Below, piece after piece: positions 1-11,248 of a stretch of DNA of 64,000 nucleotides. Within the stretch, counting starts at the first letter, position 1. The number at the start of each line of letters is the position of its first letter. This DNA is from Corinectria fuckeliana (taxonomy: Eukaryota; Ascomycota; Sordariomycetes; Hypocreales; Nectriaceae). The translations under genes and the position numbers were made by a program. The stretch is from positions 310,001 through 374,000 of the forward strand of contig WPDH01000004.1 of assembly GCA_019137255.1 (NCBI GenBank). Direction: 5' to 3'. Below the pieces are notes generated by a model. It worked only from the letters and a program-made list of their open reading frames with translations, was not told the origin of the DNA and did not search any database.

Positions 1-421
1 GCGGATAGCGCTGTTGCTGCTGTCGAAAGGTGATCCATCACGAGGATATGCCCGGGACAAAGTCAGTGGACATTAGTGATAGTCGAGCTGCTGACCTCAA
101 CAGGGCCTGAGGTGTCTATTCTAATAGTCCGTTTCTTTGGGTGGATGTGCTGAGTCTTTTTCTTGGAACTTCTTTACCTTACCACACTAGGCTTAGCTGA
201 TGGTAAAATGCATCTTACTTTGCTTTCAATCTCTTTCCCCCAGTTGATGTTCATTGCGCGGTCTATCTTTTCTAAACTCACTCAAGATCATCAGACAGAT
301 CAAAGTGACACCGTAGCAACAAAAGCAGGTGCGAACAAAGTACCACAGCGTATATCAAGAAATTCAGAGGGCCATTCAGTCAAGCTGTTATTGAAGATGG
401 CTACAGGCTATCCAGTTTTAC
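1..421. other. Intergenic, left edge
   Basis: No supported gene. The only long open frame here (163-474, +) has no recognisable domain and overlaps the spliced 3' end of the minus-strand gene at 422. Confidence 0.5.
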
Positions 422-3400
422 CTAAGCTAAATGGCTTCCAGCAAAGGCGTATGTTAAGCAGCCCATCTCAATAGTTCCACCTGCACCGCGATTGTTGCCT
501 ATAGATAAGAATTAGCATGATGTTTCTTATCTGACTCAACATTGATGACATGAACTTACACTTCAAAAAGTTGTCCCTCATAATTCCGTAAGCTGTAACG
601 TCGTCACTCTGGCCTAGAGGCCATCGCAGATCTTGTCTGTCCTTATCGGTAACGCAGTCCTCTATCCAACGGACTTCGAACGCATATCGGTACTTCTTTT
701 TTTCCTTGGCCCATACCCAGGGTGCTGATCCAGAGCTGAATTTCCAACCGTCATTGGGCTCTGTACCGCTGAACCCCTCTGAGAGTTTATGTTGAGTTTT
801 TGAATTTATGGACCCAGAGTGCCCCCATGCCTCCCCAATTGGATAACAAGACCTTGTGCCGCCAGCCATAGGCCTGTAGTTGGGGTCAAACGTCGACGTA
901 GTAGATGGTTCCTCGGTGGTGATGGAAGACGGCTCCGCGGTGGTGGACGGTTTCTCAGTGGAAGACGGCTCCCCGGTGGTGAGAGGCTCCTCGGTAGTGA
1001 GAGGCTCCTCAGTGGTGAAAGGATCCACTGTGGTGGACGGCTTTTCTGTGGTGGAAGTCTGAAGACTGCAGATACAGAAATGTCGAGGCTGAGGATTAAT
1101 GTGTCTCCCAGGAAGGTCGTGCAGCGAGCAACAGAGCTTTTCTCACACTTGACATCCTTGCAGTGCTCATCCCACAAGCACATCTTTGGATCGTCGATGG
1201 AGCTTGCACTGGAAGAAGTAACCATGCTAGAAAGAACGGATGTAGAAAAAGTTGTTTGAGATCCCGTAGGACGGATACAGGCACCTCTCTTCTCCTCCCT
1301 GTCGGCGCTTTTGGCTGGGTTAGGCGCCCATTCCCAGGTGATGGACACGGAAAAGGACGCCTCGTTCACGAGGCCCAGCCTGGTCGTCCAATTCTGAACA
1401 AGCGCTTTCTGGTCGGCCTTGGCCTCTGCGTCTTCGGCGTAGGGAGGAAGGTTGTTCAAAGCCGCCTGGAGTTTTGGCGCAATTTGGCTTTTTGCGTCTT
1501 CAGCCGCAGCATTGATCGACCATGCCGCAGTACCAGCGAATCTGTTGTTCTGAAAGTCTTGGTATTTGGCGGCGAAAGACCATACTTTAGTATCGTAGCC
1601 ATCATAGCAGTCAATGGCCGAATCGATGTCCTGACTGTAGATAAAGCACGTCAGTTCTGAACCTTGAAGCTGGAAAGTTCGGGAGTCTTACAATGCCCAC
1701 CAAATGCGCTGATTCTGACGTTGCATAGCGGCAATGGCCGCTGGCTCATGGAACATCTGCGCACCGATGTAGAGTCTCTCGAGAATCTCGAGATCATAAG
1801 ACATAGTTTCCTCGAAGGTTTCCTAATCTATTGTAGAGTTGGCTGTGCCCCGCTTCATCTTGTTTGACGTTTGCAGCCTCACCCTATATCGCCCGATCGG
1901 TGTAGCAAACTTCGCCTACAGGAGAACATCAGCTCTAGACACAACCTGTACACTTCAGAGGGGAGCTTTGTTACCTTTGCGTTACCATTCAAGTTCTGGT
2001 CCATGCCGATCAAGTCATCTAGGTACTGGGTTCTCGATGGATAGGCATTGAATACAGGTGCAAGCCGGTTAGCATCAACAGACGTATCGTTAGTGTAGTA
2101 TTCCAGGTCTTTGTATGTAATCTTGCTGCGCGGCTTAGTCTTCTCGTCCCGAACGCTTGCGACAGACTCATCGAGAATCTCATTAAAGAAATCCCTGATG
2201 AAACTCTTTCCAAGATGTGGTCGATGCTGGGCACATGATGAGGTGCAAACACTCGATTGGGTTGTCTGCTATGGTAACCAGACGCGTCCACTTTCTCAAT
2301 GTAAGGGTTGCATGTACCGGCTTCTCGTTGAAACATGTACCATCGATCTAGGCGGAGCAAGGCTCCAGGGAGTTTTGAGCTTTGATCCTGCTTCAAGTAG
2401 TCTTCTCCTCCGGGGTATGCTGGGTACGACACGGATTTCGATAAAGCACAGAGAACCTTCTCCTCCTAGTGTTCCTGGCCCGGTGGGTTGAGTGTTTTCC
2501 CCAGCCCTGAGACTGTATCGGTGGTCTTCTTCTTTTTCTTTCCCCTTCCTTCGAGCAGATGAAGACCGTTCCCATCTAGAGGCGTCGTGCGTTCTCTAAG
2601 GCCGATGGGATCCCCAATGTCGTTGTCATACAGAGGGTCACTGTCATCTATAGTGGTGCTGAGCCCCTTATTGCAGGATGAACACCCCCCTCCTGTCGCG
2701 CTGCATGCTTGAGCCGAGGTGGTAGAAGTGATCCCAGTAGCACTACAGCCAGTGTAGGTTCTAGTGCATGTAGTACTACACTCAAGGGTCTTGGAAGCAT
2801 CCCCTGACCCTGTGTAGGTTGTGCAAGCAACTAGGCAGTCACTGGCGGTAACCTCTTCAGTACATGTACTAGACACGTTGGAGGAAGCCTCGTCAGACTT
2901 GGAAGAATGATCGTTGTCATCTGTGTCTTCCTCCTCCGTCTTGGGTGGTGTACTGCAGCTAGGTGGAATACAGGGGAATGAAATCATGGGAAACCCGGGG
3001 AAGGCAAAGAGAGTATTGATGAATCCAGGAAAGCCAAAGATGACAATGCCAGAGCCGCTTCCACCACACTGTGGACAGCCAACAATGACTGGAACAGTCG
3101 TAGGCTCACTAGAACCACTAGAAGTAGTGGTAGTCCAAGCATTGCTTGTCCATTCGGGGTGATTCGAAACTGTGGAGGGTGAGAACCCTGCTGGGGGCTC
3201 TGTCATTGTGGAGGTGATTGGTTGATCACTCTCCGTATGGATAGAGGTAATAAGCGCAGTTGAAGCAGGGCTGTGGCTATCGATTTCAGTGGTCTGTAGC
3301 AGAGGTGTAGAGACGGTGGCTGATGGCACTGTAGAGAGAGCAGTCGAACCAATCGAACCAATCGCAGCAGGCGTGCTGGTGCTCGCAGCTCCTTCACTGT

Positions 3401-4494
3401 TACTAGATTGCGTGGAGGAGGATGTGAGTGGCGTGACGATAAAGCCACTTTCAGATGCACTGGCCGATTTGGGTGAACCAGTTACCGAGATACCACCATA
3501 AGCAGCATGGGAATCAGACGCAGCAGTCTGAACCACATCTGAACCGCTGCTGAGTTGCCCCAGCGAGACTGTTTCTGAGTGGGAAGTTGAAGTCGACTCC
3601 TGAGCAGCCCTTGATTGAGTGTTCCCAAGCGAAATGTTCCCAAGCTGCCCTGATGATATGAGCATGGACTGGGAGCTCCAGATAACTGCAGATGTGTTGA
3701 GTGAACCGGATGGAGCAGTTGTCGGGCTGCCTTCAGATAGGGTGACGAGGCCAGATGTCGCGGTTGACTCCCAAGTGTTGTCAGACCGAGAACTTGTTAT
3801 CTGTGTGTTCCCTGTCCAAGATCTCTTCAGTCTGATTGTTGGCCGGCTGCGTATTCCCAGGCTCAGTGGTATCTAACCAAGTGGCATTCGTCGGAGTGCT
3901 CGTTTTCACAGGCTGTCCAGATGCCGGCTGTTCCGAAAGGGCGGAGCCGGGCTGAGAGCTCACAGTAACCTCGGAGGTGCTGATCAAACCAAAGGAAGTA
4001 GATGCCGTGACGCCATCAGACGAGGAAAGAGAACCAGCTCCAACAGTGCACTGTCCAGCACTGGTATCGTTGTTACCTGGCTGGCAAGGCGCAGTCATGG
4101 AGAGGTGTGAAGTGTTGAATGAAGGGAAAGAAGCCGGCTGGGAACCGGGAAAGTTCCCAGAAAGCTATGTAGGTTCAAATGGGAGCGTTGAGGATGAGGA
4201 TTCAGCCGGAGTAGCTGTAACATTCTCCGGAAACCAGGAGGCACTCTCAAATGCAGAGGGCTGTAAGAGGGACCAAGAAGAACCAGATCCTGGAGGCGTG
4301 TAATAGCCCGAGTTCTCGGTAGTTGTGGAAACGCCAGACGTAGACTCCACGGGGACGGTCTCATACTGGCCGGTGAATGATCTGAATAAGCTAGATCCAG
4401 GAACATGACAAGACTCAAGAGTTGGAGGCGATGGACGAGACTGAGTTCCAAGAGCGCCAGCCGCCCAGATAGAGAAGAGAAAAAGTGGTTTCAT
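422..4494 (-). CDS. Large secreted Ser/Thr-rich protein with cysteine-bearing C-terminal domain
   Basis: The start at 4494 opens a signal peptide (MKPLFLFSIWAAGALG), followed by a long Ser/Thr/Pro-rich stretch with N-glycosylation sites and a CX(n)C region around 2650-2900 (CTEEVTASDC, TTCTRTYTGC). Beyond it lies a conserved-looking part (MSYDLEILERLYIGAQMF, WWAFQDIDSAIDCYDGYD). It is reached through a clear intron at about 1614-1670 (GTAAGA...CTACAG). A second TTEEP-repeat linker leads to a final domain, GTRSCYPIGEAWGHSG to CNNRGAGG-IEMGCL-YAF, reached through a GTAAGT...CTATAG intron near 490-555; the stop is at 422. The last domain resembles the tail of fungal killer-toxin-like or chitinase-associated secreted proteins, but I cannot name the family. 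Four further junctions (about 4165, 3700-3830, 2466, 2230-2300) need introns or are lesions. Two of them are in-frame TAG stops (4165, 2466) that an intron of length 3n would remove. The protein is probably wall-associated or extracellular. The gene is certain to be real in origin; intactness is uncertain. Confidence 0.65.
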
Positions 4495-5050
4495 GGCGAT
4501 AGCATGGAACAGAACAAGAGTGACTGTAGAAAGGAAGAGAGGTTATGCCACACAAACGAAGCTGTAGTGCCATCTATCTGCACTGTCTACATGACGCAGC
4601 ACTTATATTGCGATCTAAGTAGCTGATTGTTATCTACAGGAAGCCAAAGAATTATGTTATCAGAACTGGAGTGATCCCTGAACCTGGTGATAATGGCGCA
4701 TTAGGATGCTAGGCCGACCGTCAACACGGAATCGGCATCGGAGACACAACCGGCCCCCGATGTTTGGGTACCCGTATAGAAAGCAATATCCGTGGATCAA
4801 GAGAGCGAGCATTCTTAGCTGCTGCGGGAAACTCAGCGCGTGTCACGACGTGAAAGCTGTATGTATTCCCCGTTCGCTTAGACAAAAGCTTCGGTTGTTG
4901 TTGCCTACCGCATAGCTGACAGCTTTACTCGCACAACACGCTCGACTTTCACGTCTCTGCACAGCACTCCCTTGCCACCTAGCGCTTTTGGCTTTACCCG
5001 CTGTTTCCGACCCCGTCTCTACGCAGCAACACACCTTCTACCAAGACGCC
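4495..5050. other. Intergenic between divergent genes
   Basis: Shared upstream region of the secreted-protein gene (-) and the F-box gene (+). It holds one copy of a 16-mer (4686-4701) that recurs at 6329-6344. No gene is supported; short open frames lack homology signals. Confidence 0.5.
4686..4701 (+). repeat. 16-mer direct repeat, left copy (partner 6329-6344)
   Basis: GGTGATAATGGCGCAT occurs identically at 4686-4701 and 6329-6344, on either side of the F-box gene. Similarity does not extend beyond the 16 bases. It may be a footprint of a duplication or insertion, or chance. Confidence 0.4.
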
Positions 5051-6223
5051 ATGGCCACTTGCTTCGACAACTTCTCGTGTACAATATGCGGCATCCAACT
5101 GAATAAACCATTGTACGGCGATGAGGAAGCTCGGAGCGCTCCTACTCGCTGGTACACCGACCTCTGGAAACAGAGCACTGTTGTTCTATCAGGCCCCTCA
5201 CTGGCATTGGCTTTACCAAGGACCTGAATCGATGGCAGTGCCTGACGAGGCCGTTACTTGTGAACTTGCCATCTACCTGCCTCACCACAAATGTCTGAAT
5301 GTACGGTTTCGCGACAGAAGCGTCTGCCCCAACCACGACGACCATCCACGCGGCTTTTACATTGCAGTGCACTCGGCGTGTAAGAGGATAGCGGATCTCG
5401 TTATCAAGAAATCCCTACAAGCTCGCATCCAAACAACTGGCGATCTATGGAGCACCCTCGAGCGGCGATGCGCACTATCTGAAAGGATTGAAGATGGTCC
5501 GTTCCTTCCTCTAATACCAGAAGATCCACCCGAGGAACGTCCGCTGGTCGGTCCAGTCGACCTGGGACTAAGCCGTTATTTCGTCGCGGGATCGCTATGC
5601 GGCGAGGACTACGGCGACTGGTGGGACGAGTACGACGATCCCCTAGATGATCCTTGGGTAAGTGTATATCTTCGTCATCATACGCCACGTTCTGACTAGT
5701 GCAGTGGGAGGTTGATCCAGAGTATATGCCCGATCTGACTACTCGCCTTGTTTCAAGCTTGGAACAGTTCAAACTGAGTCCGCCCTTTCCCGAATTCACC
5801 ACCAGGTTCAACAACTTGCCGACAGAGATCAAGGACATGATACTCGCACTTGTTCTACGTCAGCCTATGGCTTCAGAGTGCAACTATCTCATTCCTCAAT
5901 ACCATTGGAGGGATCTCTTTCTCCAAATTCCATTTCTTTGGGATCTCGACATTGACCTGATCAACTCGAAGACGATGCAATTTGATGAGGGCCGTGAACA
6001 GGGCTCAAGTACGTGGAACTGGGAAAAGATCACCAGACAGGTCATGACTCCCGTGGAAGTGTTCAAACATGCATCGGAGAACTTGTTGCCAAGGCCGTTT
6101 AGCCGGGTAGGCCTAGATGCTCCCCGGGGGTTCCAAAATCGGCGACGGATCTGGCAGATCATCGAGGAAATGTATCCAAACGATGTGCACCTGGTTCACA
6201 GCAATAATCAAGTTAGAGCTTAA
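5051..6223 (+). CDS. F-box-like protein
   Basis: The first exon starts at 5051 (MATCFDNFSCTICGIQL), with a CxxC pair typical of fungal F-box proteins that begin with a small Cys motif. A second block runs GPESMAVPDEAV to DDPLDDPW (about 5225-5658). It is followed by a clean intron (GTAAGT at about 5659, GTGCAG at 5704) and an exon beginning WEVDPEYMPDL. The motif FNNLPTEIKDMILALVL is an F-box helix pair (LPxEI...IL), which binds Skp1 and would make this a substrate receptor of an SCF ubiquitin ligase. The first frame change (5150-5225) needs an intron that I could not place with a canonical donor. The protein ends with NNQVRA. Lineage-specific F-box genes of this type are common and variable in Pezizomycotina. 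The substrate is unknown. Confidence 0.65.
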
Positions 6224-6328
6224 GTGCTACCAGCTCACCACTCCGACCAGAAGGATGGCTTCACTCACTTGGTTGCACAATCAACTTGTGCGTAGCTACA
6301 TATGATAACATCAGAGAGGTCTACACAA

Positions 6329-6344
6329 GGTGATAATGGCGCAT
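6329..6344 (+). repeat. 16-mer direct repeat, right copy (partner 4686-4701)
   Basis: Identical to the copy at 4686-4701 and in the same orientation. It lies just after the end of the F-box gene and about 115 bases before the histidyl-tRNA synthetase relic. Confidence 0.4.
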
Positions 6345-6460
6345 CTCACTCCCATACAAGGAATAAAATAATACTGGTTCAGTGATTGACAGGTTTCTCG
6401 CAATATCTTGTTCGTGCTAAAGAGAGACCTTTGTAGCTGCTCGGCTAACCAGTCACCAGC

Positions 6461-7356
6461 AAGACGATCAGCACTGTTCTCGAGCGCCACGGCGGAATTC
6501 CCCAGGACACGCCCGTCTTCGAACTTGGAGACATTCTTTCCGAGAAATACGGCGAGGACTCCCGTCTAATTTACGACCTCGAGGATCAAGGCGGCGAGGC
6601 CTGCTCCCTGCGATACGACTTGACGGTTCCATTTGCGCGTTGGCTCGCTATGCGTACCAATGTGAAGCACATCAAGCGTTACCAGATCGCCAAGGTCTAC
6701 CGGCGCGACCAGCCCGCTATATCCCGTGGCCGCCTCCGCGAGTTCTACCAGTGCGACTTCGACATCGGCGGCATCTACAACCCCATGATCCCCGACGCCG
6801 AGGTCCTGCGCATCATCGCAGAGGTCTTCGAGGCCTTCGACCTCTCACTTGCGAGGGGCCTGGACTACTTGCCGTAGGCGGCCGTTACGACGGCTTAGTA
6901 GGCATGTACGGTCGTCGTCCCTTGCCGTGCGTTGGCATATCGTTTGGGGTGGACCGCATCTTCACTCTCCTCGACGCGCGGCGTAAGAAAAAGAGCGCCT
7001 CCGAGCTGGCACGTGAGGCCGACGTGTACATTATGGCGTTCGGCGGCAAGGAGTTTGAAGGGTTGCTGCTCGAGCGCATGGGCGTCGCCAGCCAGCTTTG
7101 GAACGCCGGCATACGGGCCGAGTTCTCCGCCAAGGTCAAGCCAAAGCCGCACCAGCAATTCATTGCCTCCGAGGGGGCACCGGTCGCCGTCATACTCGGG
7201 CAGGAAGAGGTGGAGGCTGGCCAGGTTCGGGTGAAACGTTTGCATGTTGGAGACAAGAATGCAGGGCAAAAGGATCAAGGGTTCCTCGTTCCCAAGGATC
7301 ATCTCGTGGAAGAAGTGCGGAAACTCCTAGCGTCTACTACACTGGACCAGGACTAG
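6461..7356 (+). pseudogene. Histidyl-tRNA synthetase fragment, internally deleted
   Basis: From 6461 the frame reads TISTVLERHGGIPQDTPVFE, then LIYDLEDQGGEACSLRYDLT (class II motif 2 region) and YRRDQPAISRGRLREFYQCD. These are unmistakable eukaryotic cytosolic HisRS sequence. After EVFEAFDLSLARGLDYL (6877) the frame shifts and the text jumps to AVGGRYDGLVGMYGRR and GISFGVDRIF (motif 3), then continues to the anticodon-binding domain (VYIMAFGG..., ending KLLASTTLDQD at 7356). Compared with a full enzyme of about 500 residues it lacks the N-terminus with motif 1, a block between EAFDL and LARGLDY, and the segment after LDYY. It therefore cannot make a working synthetase. The functional gene must lie elsewhere. 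There is no start codon context and no intron. It sits next to a hAT transposase relic, suggesting transposon-associated capture or rearrangement (inference). Confidence 0.85.
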
Positions 7357-8398
7357 ATCATTACATGATACATCTACGACATTTCGAGGCTGATGACATC
7401 CAGAACGCGTACAATCATCTGTTCCACGACCACGGGATTCACGCTCCACCTGGAATGACTAAAGGAACTGCTGAACAGAAGGCGAATTCTAAGGGCAGAA
7501 AGCCTAGGGGGCAGCAGACTCTCGCGGAGACCATGAAGCCGGATCTACACGACCTCCAAGAACAAGCGGTTGCGAATGGGTCCATCAAGCGCTTCGACAG
7601 GTAACACCTCCGGAGGCCTCTGATCGACTGGATCGTGGCCAGGAATCGCGCTATTTCTATTGATGAAGAGGGAGAACTCCAAGCTATGTTCAATTACATG
7701 AACCCGTCAGTTTTAGCACGGAATACAAATATTAGCCATAGTAGTTCAAGAAAAGATCGTCGCCGCGTTCGAACAACACAAGCAGAAAGTGATAGAGGTC
7801 TTGTGCAAGGCGCTCGGCCTTGCCACATGTCCTTTGACGGCTGGCGGTCTGGAAACTGACTCGCCTTATTGGTATATTTTGCTTCTTAGGGACGGGGGCA
7901 GCAAGCCGCAAGATTACGCTTGGGCTTCCCGAAGTCAGCGCCAGGCACACCGGGCCTAATGTCGTCGCCGTCGAAATCCTCGATGTGATTGAATCGTATT
8001 AGATCCAAGACACAATTAGATATTTCACGCTTGACAACGCGAAAAACTACGATACCGCCATGGAGATTAGTAATGGAGAGCTCGGCTTCGTAAGGTCTCG
8101 CAGGCGAGGGCGCTGTTCTGGGCATACCTTAAACCTCTCCGCCAAAGCTATTCTATTTGGCCACGATGCTGAGGCATTCGAGCATCGGCTAAAGAGAACC
8201 TGTCTTTATTATACCCACCTCAGTAATAGGACCTTTTTGAAACAAGCTGAAAATTCACACGAGGTCAACACTACGCACGGTCAATTAGCCAACATGTACG
8301 GAGTTCCTCAAGCGATGAAGGAACGTTTGTTCGGCGCTGTGCCTATAGGGTCAAAGGGCAAGGCTTATGAGATCGCTGATGATACTTATTATATATGA
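7357..8398 (+). pseudogene. hAT-family transposase relic
   Basis: Recognisable pieces occur in several frames: QQTLAETMKPDLHDLQEQAV followed by RPLIDWIVARNRAISIDEEG and FNYMNPSV (typical N-terminal third of fungal hAT transposases). Next comes HMSFDGWRSGN (the TFDGWTS-like block), then DTIRYFTLDNAKNYDTAM (the TTDNASNND block) and RCSGHTLNLSAKAILFGHD (the CxxH-LNL block), finishing near 8398. The pieces are collinear with an intact transposase, but frameshifts and stops separate them and the C-terminal dimerisation domain is missing. No terminal inverted repeats or 8-bp target duplication could be seen by eye. The element is dead and old. Confidence 0.75.
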
Positions 8399-8606
8399 GG
8401 TGGCAGATGCTTTTTTATAACTAGAGCTTTACTTTTTATAGATGGTGGTCGAACCAAGGGTTAGAGCCAGCCTGCTGCAGTCCGTTGAATTGCAAGAAAA
8501 CTACAATACATCCCCAATCAACCCCAACTCTAACCCTCTCCGTGGAAACACCGTGTGCTTGATCTTAATGAAGGAGTTGAGATACCGCTCACACGTGGAA
8601 CTAACC

Positions 8607-9295
8607 CTACGGCGTGGGATCCGCTGCTGTCGCTGTTGCACAGGCGAAGCATACATCGATCAAGTAAAAATAAGTGCCCAAATAGAACATTTGCCAGCCC
8701 ACCATGTTGGACGGTGTCTCAGAGTAAAGGGAGCAGCTCCCGTCCCAAGCGAAGGACTTGCAGCCACAGACTTGGTTGCAGGCATTGGCGCACTCCAAGA
8801 AAGTCTGAGAACCATCTCATCTCCGTCATCGATCCGATAGTCATCATCGTGGGTGAAGTTTATGCCCTGGACACCACAGGGGGACTGCTGTGGGGCGAAT
8901 CCTGGGACCTGCGTGACTGACGGGCAGGGTACGGGACAGCCGGTGGATGTTGTTGTCATCTCAGACGCCGTGGTGGTATCGGTAGTTTCAGCAGTGGTCG
9001 CGTCGGTGGTAAGACTGGACGCTCCAGAAGTCGTCGCGGTGGCTGATGCGGCTGTGGACGGCGTACCATCGCAGTCCCAGCACTCCAACTCGAACCAAGG
9101 AGGTCCAACGGTACGAGGGAGGTTTCTCAGTGCGAGCCCAGAGTTCGTGTAGAGGTTGCAGTTGCCGCCGAGGAAGCTAAAGGTCAAGCAGCTCGTGGTT
9201 TGGTAGCACAGCTCGGCGCACTCGTCCAGGGAAAGGTCGCTACGGCTTGTGATGATGTTTCCTGGAGGGAAGCCAAGCTGTCCGCAAATAGCCAC
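8607..9295 (-). pseudogene. PAN/Apple-type cysteine-rich secreted protein, frameshifted
   Basis: Minus-strand frame from 9295 reads CGQLGFPPGNI, then LSLDECAELCYQTTSCLTFS and NCNLYTNS, a PAN/Apple-like module. A Thr/Ser-rich linker (TTDATTAETTDTTT) and GCPVPCPSVTQVPGFAPQ follow. A second module begins at CGVQGINFTHDDDYRIDDGD but loses frame near 8810. It continues in another frame as LECANACNQVCGCKSFAWDG and SCSLYSETPSNMVGWQMFYL, ending at 8607. No intron can bridge the shift because the gap is only a few bases. There is no signal peptide at MAICGQLG, so the 5' end is also missing. It was probably a secreted protein with two carbohydrate- or protein-binding modules. A sequencing error could explain the frameshift alone, but not the missing secretion signal. 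Confidence 0.6.
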
Positions 9296-10036
9296 ATAGC
9301 GCTAGGTCAGGGGGACATCTCGCCAACGGGTTCTGAGCCGGACTAAAATGTTAGTACAGGAAGCTATTGGACGCTTCTCGGTTTAGTACTTCAATGGTTC
9401 TTTCAGCTCAAATCTGCTAAGGACCTGAAGGACGAGCCTCTGGTACCGGTGCTGTTTAGGTGTGGTCATTGGAAATAATACTCCCTGTACTCGTACACAC
9501 ACCGAGAGCGCTGTCATCTTTCACCCTCAGGATCCTCTCGGAGATGAGTGGACGGTTAGCTTACGTGACAAGGCGACACAGCGTCTAGGTTCAGGATGTG
9601 TAGGATAGGTACTTTTTCATCAACAAGGAATGCAGATTCGCCAGATGGCCGCATAGGAAATAATCAAGAGTCTCGTCTAACTTGTGCTCTCTCGGTCTTC
9701 AAGTTGGTGCGGGCCGGAGGATATTCGGGTAAGAATTAAAATGAGCGGCCAACTACACGTGATCGGCTGGGCATCAGCCTTCACGATCCCAACCGGCTTG
9801 TCTTACTTACCTAGTCTACGCATGTCAAGTTTTGGCTAAATTCCCACGGATACCCACCTCGTCGAATCGTGACCCTGCCATGTCTGCCATTTGCAAGCGG
9901 TGGTACGGTCTGCGGTACAGATGGCGACTGCGTCACGAAAAATCCCAAGCCCTTGCACCAGCAGCGAGTCAAGAGGAATATGTGCCCTGCCTTGATGATT
10001 ATCCCATCTTCCCACCACTTCCCCCCAAGGCCATCT
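9296..10036. other. Intergenic or decayed 3' region
   Basis: No convincing gene. Open frames on both strands at 9811-10195 are compositionally coding-like but match no family I recognise. They may be the decayed 3' part of the nucleotidyltransferase-like gene just to the right. Confidence 0.4.
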
Positions 10037-10530
10037 TTAATCACCCCGGAGGAAGCCGAAGAAGCCAGGAAGCTGCCTGGCCGTCTTCGTCGGTACGAGA
10101 CTGTACCTGAGTGGGCCAAGGAAGCCCCGGCATTGGAAGCACTTCTGGTCATCCCTACGAATGTACTCATGAATGTACGTTATGGCATCTTGTAGGTCGT
10201 AAGGTCGGGCTTGGTTGTTGAAGTCTGAGCCGAAGACATCCACATCGCGAGTCGTTGAGCGAGATGGTAGGTAGAGGGTGTTGACGGCGCCACCGACTGC
10301 AGTCACGGATATGTGCTGCCTTCGGTGAGCTATATACGTAGAAACGTGGCTCAAAGCGCAAGCAGCACGTCGCGGTCAATATCTCCTGTGACGTGCTGCA
10401 CGGGCACGCCGTGCTCGTTTGCCGGATTTCGAGGAATGTGAATTTGGACGTCTTGGGGGGCTCCGATGACTGGACCTGCTTGCCGCTTCTGAGGCTGGCG
10501 ACCAGAAGGCTTGCTGCTACCACAACCCAT
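10037..10530 (-). pseudogene. Nucleotidyltransferase-like protein with N-myristoylation motif, frameshifted
   Basis: Translation from 10530 starts MGCGSSKPSGRQPQKRQAGP. Gly2, Cys3 and Ser6 form a textbook N-myristoylation plus palmitoylation signal, so the product would sit on a membrane. The frame reads to GDIDRDVLLAL and stops at once. The neighbouring frame takes over with SHVSTYIAHRRQHISVTAVG and GAVNTLYLPSRSTTRDVDVF, the GG..N..(R/T)(T/S)xDVD core of nucleotidyltransferase-fold proteins. One extra base near 10355 explains the break, and no intron fits. After LQDAITYIHEYIRRDDQ the family resemblance fades, so the 3' half appears lost. Either a recent pseudogene or a single-base assembly error plus a truncated gene. 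Confidence 0.5.
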
Positions 10531-11248
10531 GGCGACAATTTCCCAGGCTGAGCAAATTGAGATAGTGTGTATTGCGTAGGGCTGGTGCTTTTCGGTGATA
10601 GAGAACAGTACTAAACCACGACGTTTGTAGGGTGATACAAGAGGGGGAAAATGAGAGTACTTCATATCGTAGCTGGATCTTGTTTGCCACGACATTTGAT
10701 GGGCACCATTTGTACTTCCCAGTCTCTCTTCGAGGCTTGGATCCGCTGGGCTAAGCCAAGTCGCAACACGCGCGGTCAGTAAAACGAACCGTTCCATCCT
10801 CGTGGACTCTTGTGTCATTGGCCGAATCACTGCCAGTATCACTTGATTGCAGCGCTGACTGCGTATCTGGCGCTTCCCAGCAATCCGTGATGCACAAGGT
10901 TATTTTTGTCTGGCCACTTGCCCAACAGTGTCAGCCAGAGTACACTGTACTGAATTTAGATACTAAGCACAAGGCAGTCGGAGTGATGCTGGAACCAACA
11001 GAATACAAGCAACATCGTCTTTAAAATAGATCTGTTGGCCCTTGTTGTGCCTTTAGCGACAGCAATTGGCCAGCGGAGGCGCCCACGGTTCGTTAAGACT
11101 TCGATGTGGCTTTCTTTATGCTTGGAAGTGGCCTCAGGCATCCATTCATTCATGTAACCGCCTGGACGCCAAATATGTTGTCTCCCATCATTACATCCCA
11201 TCACCTTGCGACTACGAAGTACACCCAAGGCCATCACAGTCACGGAGA
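10531..11248. other. Intergenic
   Basis: Region between the divergent nucleotidyltransferase-like gene (-) and the metallophosphoesterase (+). Open frames here lack domain signals; the long in-frame extension upstream of 11249 is unlikely to be translated. Nothing else seen. Confidence 0.5.
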
